Shown here: piece by piece, positions 60,008 to 64,000 of the stretch | Numbering within the stretch: the stretch's first letter is position 1 | Layout of the letters: each line of letters opens with the position of its first letter | Source of the DNA: Micropterix aruncella | Taxonomy: Eukaryota; Arthropoda; Insecta; Lepidoptera; Micropterigidae | DNA length: 64,000 nucleotides | Direction of reading: 5' to 3' | Assembly (NCBI GenBank): GCA_944548615.1 | Contig: OX155955.1 | Location: forward strand, 777,288 to 841,287 | Notes under the pieces: model-generated | Database searches by the model: none | What the model saw: only the letters and a program-made list of their open reading frames with translations | Told to the model about the DNA's origin: nothing | Translations under genes and position numbers: made by a program

Positions 60008-60108
60008 CTTTCTATTCGTAAATGAATTTTCAAAATCGGTTCAGTAGATCCAGAGATTACTTCCTACAACGTCACAAACTTTACCTCTTTATAATATTAG
60101 TATAGATG
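60008..60108 (+). mobile_element. 5'-truncated copy of the same interspersed repeat
   Basis: tttctattcgtaaatgaatttt to ctttataatattagtatagat matches the 3' end of 59197-59575 with a few differences, consistent with 5' truncation. Confidence 0.6.
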
Positions 60109-60639
60109 ATAGCTTACCAGTTTAGATATATGCTAGCAATGCTCATTTGTAGCACGATAAAACAATTAGATGATCCCAGTTGCACCAATTTCGCGTCTGA
60201 AAACCTTGCGTTTTGAAACGGTACTCCAGGCACATTATATTAATGATTCTCTTCCTCATTCAATTCAAATGTAACTATTTATCGCCTGGAGTAATTTTAT
60301 ATAGCTTTTATAGTAGTTGATTGTTGTTAACACATAATTAGTGGAGGTGAAAACATATGGAGCATCGTGTATTTGAAATAAATATACATATACATATTTT
60401 AAAAAAAATAAAAAATACATATTTATACATTTATATATTAACCGTCTATGCGCACGTAACTCACTGTATCCCGCTTAACGATCCTGTTTTCAGTGGTTGG
60501 CGATGAGAATTATTTCATGTGGTCGAAAATTAAAAACATTTATCTCCATTGAAGTTTGGCGATCTTTTGGATATATTTCGAACCTTGCCCTGATCATTCA
60601 GGAAAGAATAATTATATTATTCTAAAAATATTCTTTAGG

Positions 60640-60715
60640 AAGTAGAAATGTAACTTTGCTGAAACGTCGGGTGCCAAGCGGTAGAAATCCGTTTTCGTTG
60701 AATTGAACAATTATA
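60640..60715 (+). repeat. Penelope-like terminal segment, degenerate
   Basis: tgtaactttgctgaaacgtcgggtgccaagcggtagaaatccgtttt resembles the terminal segment at 4965-5036. Upstream, 60450-60600 shows weaker similarity to the coding part. Confidence 0.5.
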
Positions 60716-61294
60716 ATGTATTATATCTAATTATGCAAGTATATGTATATACGTGTTCGAGTAGGCGTGTATGTCGTGTGAATAAGTGTTATCGTGACTG
60801 GTTTATGCACTCATTGATAATGTATTTATGTCATTTTATACTTCTATTCTTAAACCGTTGTCTTGTATGTTTTCTATGACAATTAGGACAACCCATATTG
60901 TCTTATATGACAATTATTGTTATTATTATTAAACAATTACCATATTCTGTATTAATATAAATATATTGGTAAATATTTAATTATATAGTATATAGAATAT
61001 TTCATTATAAGTGAGAAATCGCGTTTTATATTGTTTGATATTATATGCAAAATTCTTATTATTTAACTTTTTTTTAAGCCACTTCAAAAAAAAGGAAGAG
61101 GTTATCAATTCGGTTGAATTTTTTTAAAATTTAATGTTTGTTACATTAGAACTCCGTCATTCATGAACCGATTTAGAAAATATTTTTTTTATTGACTATT
61201 GAATTATTAGTATATATGACAGGATATACTTCCAAATTGGTCTCGTTTTTATCAAAAGCCTGTTCTGATGCTGGAATCCCCGAGGAATTGAGGG

Positions 61295-61326
61295 AACTCC
61301 CCAAATATGATAATATTTGGGGAGTT
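61295..61326. repeat. Perfect 14-bp hairpin
   Basis: aactccccaaatat, loop gata, atatttggggagtt. Confidence 0.9.
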
Positions 61327-61414
61327 GAAAACTTGAAAATGATGTTGAAAATTTACATGCTGATTCAGTTCCGATGGCAATGCATTTTTTTGGTAAGCAT
61401 GACCTGATTCTACA

Positions 61415-61698
61415 ACTAGGGTTGTCGACTACAGCGGGCGAGCCGGTCACCTCAGGAAGTTTTAACGATTAGTCGTTCTATCTCCCTGGAGTGAGCGCAG
61501 AAGACTTGAGGACAAAACAGTCCACCATCAAGCTACGCCACAAGCCCGTAAGAGGCCAACGCCTTAACCGCGAGATAGCCAGGATTGTTACCCAGCGGGC
61601 CTACACTCACGCCCTTAGTTACAATTGTGACCAGATTACTCCAGTCTCTCGATTGGTTACGAGTTCGAGGTCGCTTGCGCGGTCCTCTCCCTTACGAA
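61415..61698 (-). mobile_element. Retroposon family R, 5'-truncated copy f with perfect target duplication
   Basis: Minus orientation. Flanked by gacctgattctaca at 61401-61414 and 61699-61712 (14/14). The constant 3' end (plus text actagggttgtcgactac) is complete with a terminal hairpin; the other side stops at the internal point ctctcccttacgaa, so the copy is 284 bp. Confidence 0.88.
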
Positions 61699-61699
61699 G

Positions 61700-62040
61700 A
61701 CCTGATTCTACACCCAGGGTTTGCTCCCGACGTGGGCACTTCTCAACGATCAACAGCACAGATACGAAATTATGTATACGCCTTCAGTTATGATATCCCA
61801 TTCTAAGTTTCATCATAACATGACTGCTGCACCCAGGGTTGGCCCCCAACGAGGGGACTCTTCAACGGTCAACAGCACAGACACGACATTTTATATATGC
61901 ATTCAATTACGACAGCCCGTTCTAAGTTTCACCAAGACAGGACGGTGGCACCCAGGGTTGGCTTCCAACGTGGAAACTCCTCAACGATCAACAGCACTGA
62001 CAGAAAATTTTCTATTTGCATTTATTTATGATGATATGGC
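61700..62040 (+). repeat. Tandem repeat, 119-bp unit, about 2.9 copies
   Basis: cacccaggg occurs at 61711, 61830 and 61949, each followed by a ttgg/ttgc block, caacg(a/t)... and caacagcac. Units are roughly 75-80% alike. The family R copy inserted at its left edge. Confidence 0.85.
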
Positions 62041-62049
62041 TGCTACGCT

Positions 62050-63010
62050 TATTAAAAAAAATAGAGACAGTTGTTTTTTGGCAAAACTTTGAGATTATTC
62101 AATAAAAAGTGTATGAGTTTGATTCTTGTTTAAATTATGTGTCTTTTTAAAACAGGCAATAGCTTTATTATTATAATATTTGTTATATAAATAAATAAAT
62201 GATAAAAAAAGTATTTCAAAAAATCCTCCCAAGAAAGGTATATTTTTCTTGATCACTGAAAAATTTTTCATGTTTGCATGCATTTTAGTTCCGGACTCCT
62301 TATTTCATAAATAATTTAAACAAAACTTGGTTCTCAACGTACGATTTTATTTTATAACGGATAACAAATACTATCTTCGTGTGTAATCTAGTTTAAATAT
62401 TATCCTACACGTCTTAATACAGTTTATCATAATATCAACGATCGATTACCTAATGTCTTATCTACAGCTTTAAAACGGCAGTTTTGTAATTAATTTCACT
62501 ATAACGAAACTTGATCGAACTGATCAAAATTTGGTGTTATCATACGCCTCGGGCGGTAAGCTCCAATAGCTTGATCATAATTTCGTCGTTTACAACAAAA
62601 AAAATATAACTTTTACATATCTACAATATCTATTACGCTTCTTACGACTTCTGTTTCTATTTACCTATATAATCACGCTTTTACGGTTTATTTTATTTGA
62701 ATCGGAGATTAAATTCTATTTACATGGATATTTTTGCAGGAGATAAAGTCACTAAGTATGACGTTGTATTTACAAAAATTTAGACATATCACGCTATTTT
62801 GAGCCACGACTCTTGTAATGAAAAAAAGAAAACTTATTCTAACAAATTGTTCAAATGAATTTGTTACGTTACAAAGTTTATTTAGTGTACAGTTGTATTT
62901 AAAAGCTTACGCTATTTTTTTTGTTTGTTCCTAAGCGAATGAACAAAATAAAACGTTTTGTGCGCTTTAATAATTACGGTTATGGCTTTGGGTACTTATT
63001 ATATTCATCT
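62050..63010. other. AT-rich flank, no recognised feature
   Basis: Nothing beyond short ORFs and homopolymer runs. Confidence 0.3.
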
Positions 63011-63012
63011 AA

Positions 63013-63560
63013 AGGGTTTTCCATCAAGAGCGTGTCGATTTTGATAGTCTGTTGCGGCCATGTTGTTTTGGCGGCGTCTGTCAAATCTGTTGTTTGTTAT
63101 GCAGTCTCTGATGCCAAATATCCATAGAAAGTTACACGATTGAACAGCACGGCGAAATTATTAAAATTTAAAATCGAAATGAACGTTCGTTTGTGCATGG
63201 TTTGAATTGGTCACCAAGATCGTGCGATTTGACCCCGCTAGATCTTTCTTGTGAGGTTGTCTGAAGTCGCCGGTGTATGCCAATAAGCCGCAATCGACCG
63301 ATGCCCTGAAAGTCAACATAACCCAGGCCGCCGCTCAAATGCAGCCGGATCTATGTGGCAGAGTCATTGAAAATTGGACCTCTCGGATCCGGCCGCCGTG
63401 CGAAGCCGCGGCGGACATTTGAAAGATGTCATATTCCATACATAATGGCATACATGGGCCTTTGAAATAAAAAACGAATGTCGTTAATACCTCTCTCACA
63501 GCTTCTTTTATTTCATACACATTCAACATCGACCCGCCCATATTGGAAAACCCTTAGTTA
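63013..63560 (+). mobile_element. Tc1/mariner-type deletion derivative
   Basis: About 550 bp with terminal inverted repeats aagggttttccatcaag... and ...cccatattggaaaacccttag. The remaining coding part reads VIENWTSRIR- and RGGHL-type words in shifted frames (plus 63190-63440), homologous to 33000-33240. Most of the transposase is deleted. Confidence 0.75.
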
Positions 63561-63633
63561 TTCTACAAGGCGTGAGCTATTCTCAATAATACTACCACGG
63601 ATTTTTCCCCTCGTATGTGAGGCGACCATTAAT

Positions 63634-63805
63634 GGTTGCCTACGGCAAAATGTATACAAAATGTATGTAAATATAAATGTAAATGTGCGCCGCTCTATAG
63701 TAATCCGCTCTATAGTAATGCTATAGTTCTATAGTAAACCCCGCTCTATGTAAATGTAAATGTAAATGTAAATATAAATTTATATACATTTTGCCGTAGG
63801 CAACC
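63634..63805. mobile_element. MITE-like foldback with 23-bp perfect inverted ends
   Basis: ggttgcctacggcaaaatgt then ata (63634-63656) is exactly mirrored at 63783-63805. The interior is tandem atgtaaatgtaa repeats plus three cgctctatagtaat repeats. Confidence 0.85.
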
Positions 63806-64000
63806 CGAGCTAATCGCCATTCATTTGAGGGGTTAAAAATATTTACATCCTAATTATAGAAGAGATATTTTAAAAATAAATTTTAATTAACGAATACAGA
63901 GCAATCTATAAAATGAACGATAAGTACAAATGAATATGTTCAGATAGTAAATTTTAGCATCACACCAAGTTTTCAAGTTGCTTTGTTTCGTCAAGAGTTA

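Overview
This window is eukaryotic nuclear DNA from an insect, most likely a moth or butterfly. It is AT-rich, host coding sequence is split into short exons with GT-AG introns, and the spaces between exons are packed with retroelements of types common in lepidopteran genomes (R1-clade and other LINEs, Penelope-like elements, mariner relatives, tRNA-derived SINEs). The species cannot be named from the sequence alone. A 200-bp run of N (22694-22893) inside a long (TA)n array shows this is an assembled scaffold with at least one unresolved gap.

The only host genes I can support are two tandem paralogues on the minus strand. Each encodes a 12-TM major facilitator of the SLC22 / organic cation-carcinine transporter type. 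Gene A runs 17131 to 3476 and gene B runs 58235 to 31803. I rebuilt both as eight coding exons with matching intron phases (2,1,2,2,2,1,0) and almost identical exon lengths (A: 230, 98, 163, 327, 222, 215, 188, 234; B: 230, 92, 163, 327, 222, 215, 188, 240). Each gives a 558-residue product. They are a clear tandem duplication. Their introns have since been inflated by unrelated insertions, so A spans about 13.7 kb and B about 26.4 kb. Gene A intron 1 carries a decayed tandem array that repeatedly copies the 3' end of exon 1 together with its splice donor.

Layout: 1-3475, downstream flank of gene A with old LINE and retroposon remains; 3476-17131, gene A with Penelope-like, LINE and R1-clade fragments, a G-rich tract beside exon 5 and CA repeats in its introns; 17132-31802, intergenic: tRNA-SINEs, a foldback element, a mariner remnant, a 5'-inverted Penelope-like copy, (TA)n arrays around a sequence gap, a 6.8-kb Ty3/gypsy-type LTR retrotransposon (23218-29983), and copies of an unnamed retroposon; 31803-58235, gene B, whose introns hold an interrupted mariner, a candidate solo LTR, near-identical LINE copies, a TIR element, an R1-clade LINE with an intact ORF2 (45353-about 49590), a 5S-rRNA-derived SINE and further retroposon copies; 58236-64000, upstream flank with RTE/SINE-like ends, a 119-bp tandem repeat, a second mariner relic and a small MITE.

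Most worth a second look: (1) about ten stem-loops with a near-constant TATTAATAC loop and co-varying stems, in a 131-bp repeat between integrase and the 3' LTR of the LTR element; (2) an unnamed roughly 665-bp retroposon family (called family R here) with perfect 14-16 bp target duplications, variable 5' truncation, no poly(A) tail and a terminal hairpin whose stem shows compensatory changes; (3) the LTR element itself, with 312-bp LTRs differing at one base although its gag is frameshifted and its reverse-transcriptase core is deleted; (4) the tandem splice-donor array in gene A; (5) the 5S-rRNA-headed SINE.
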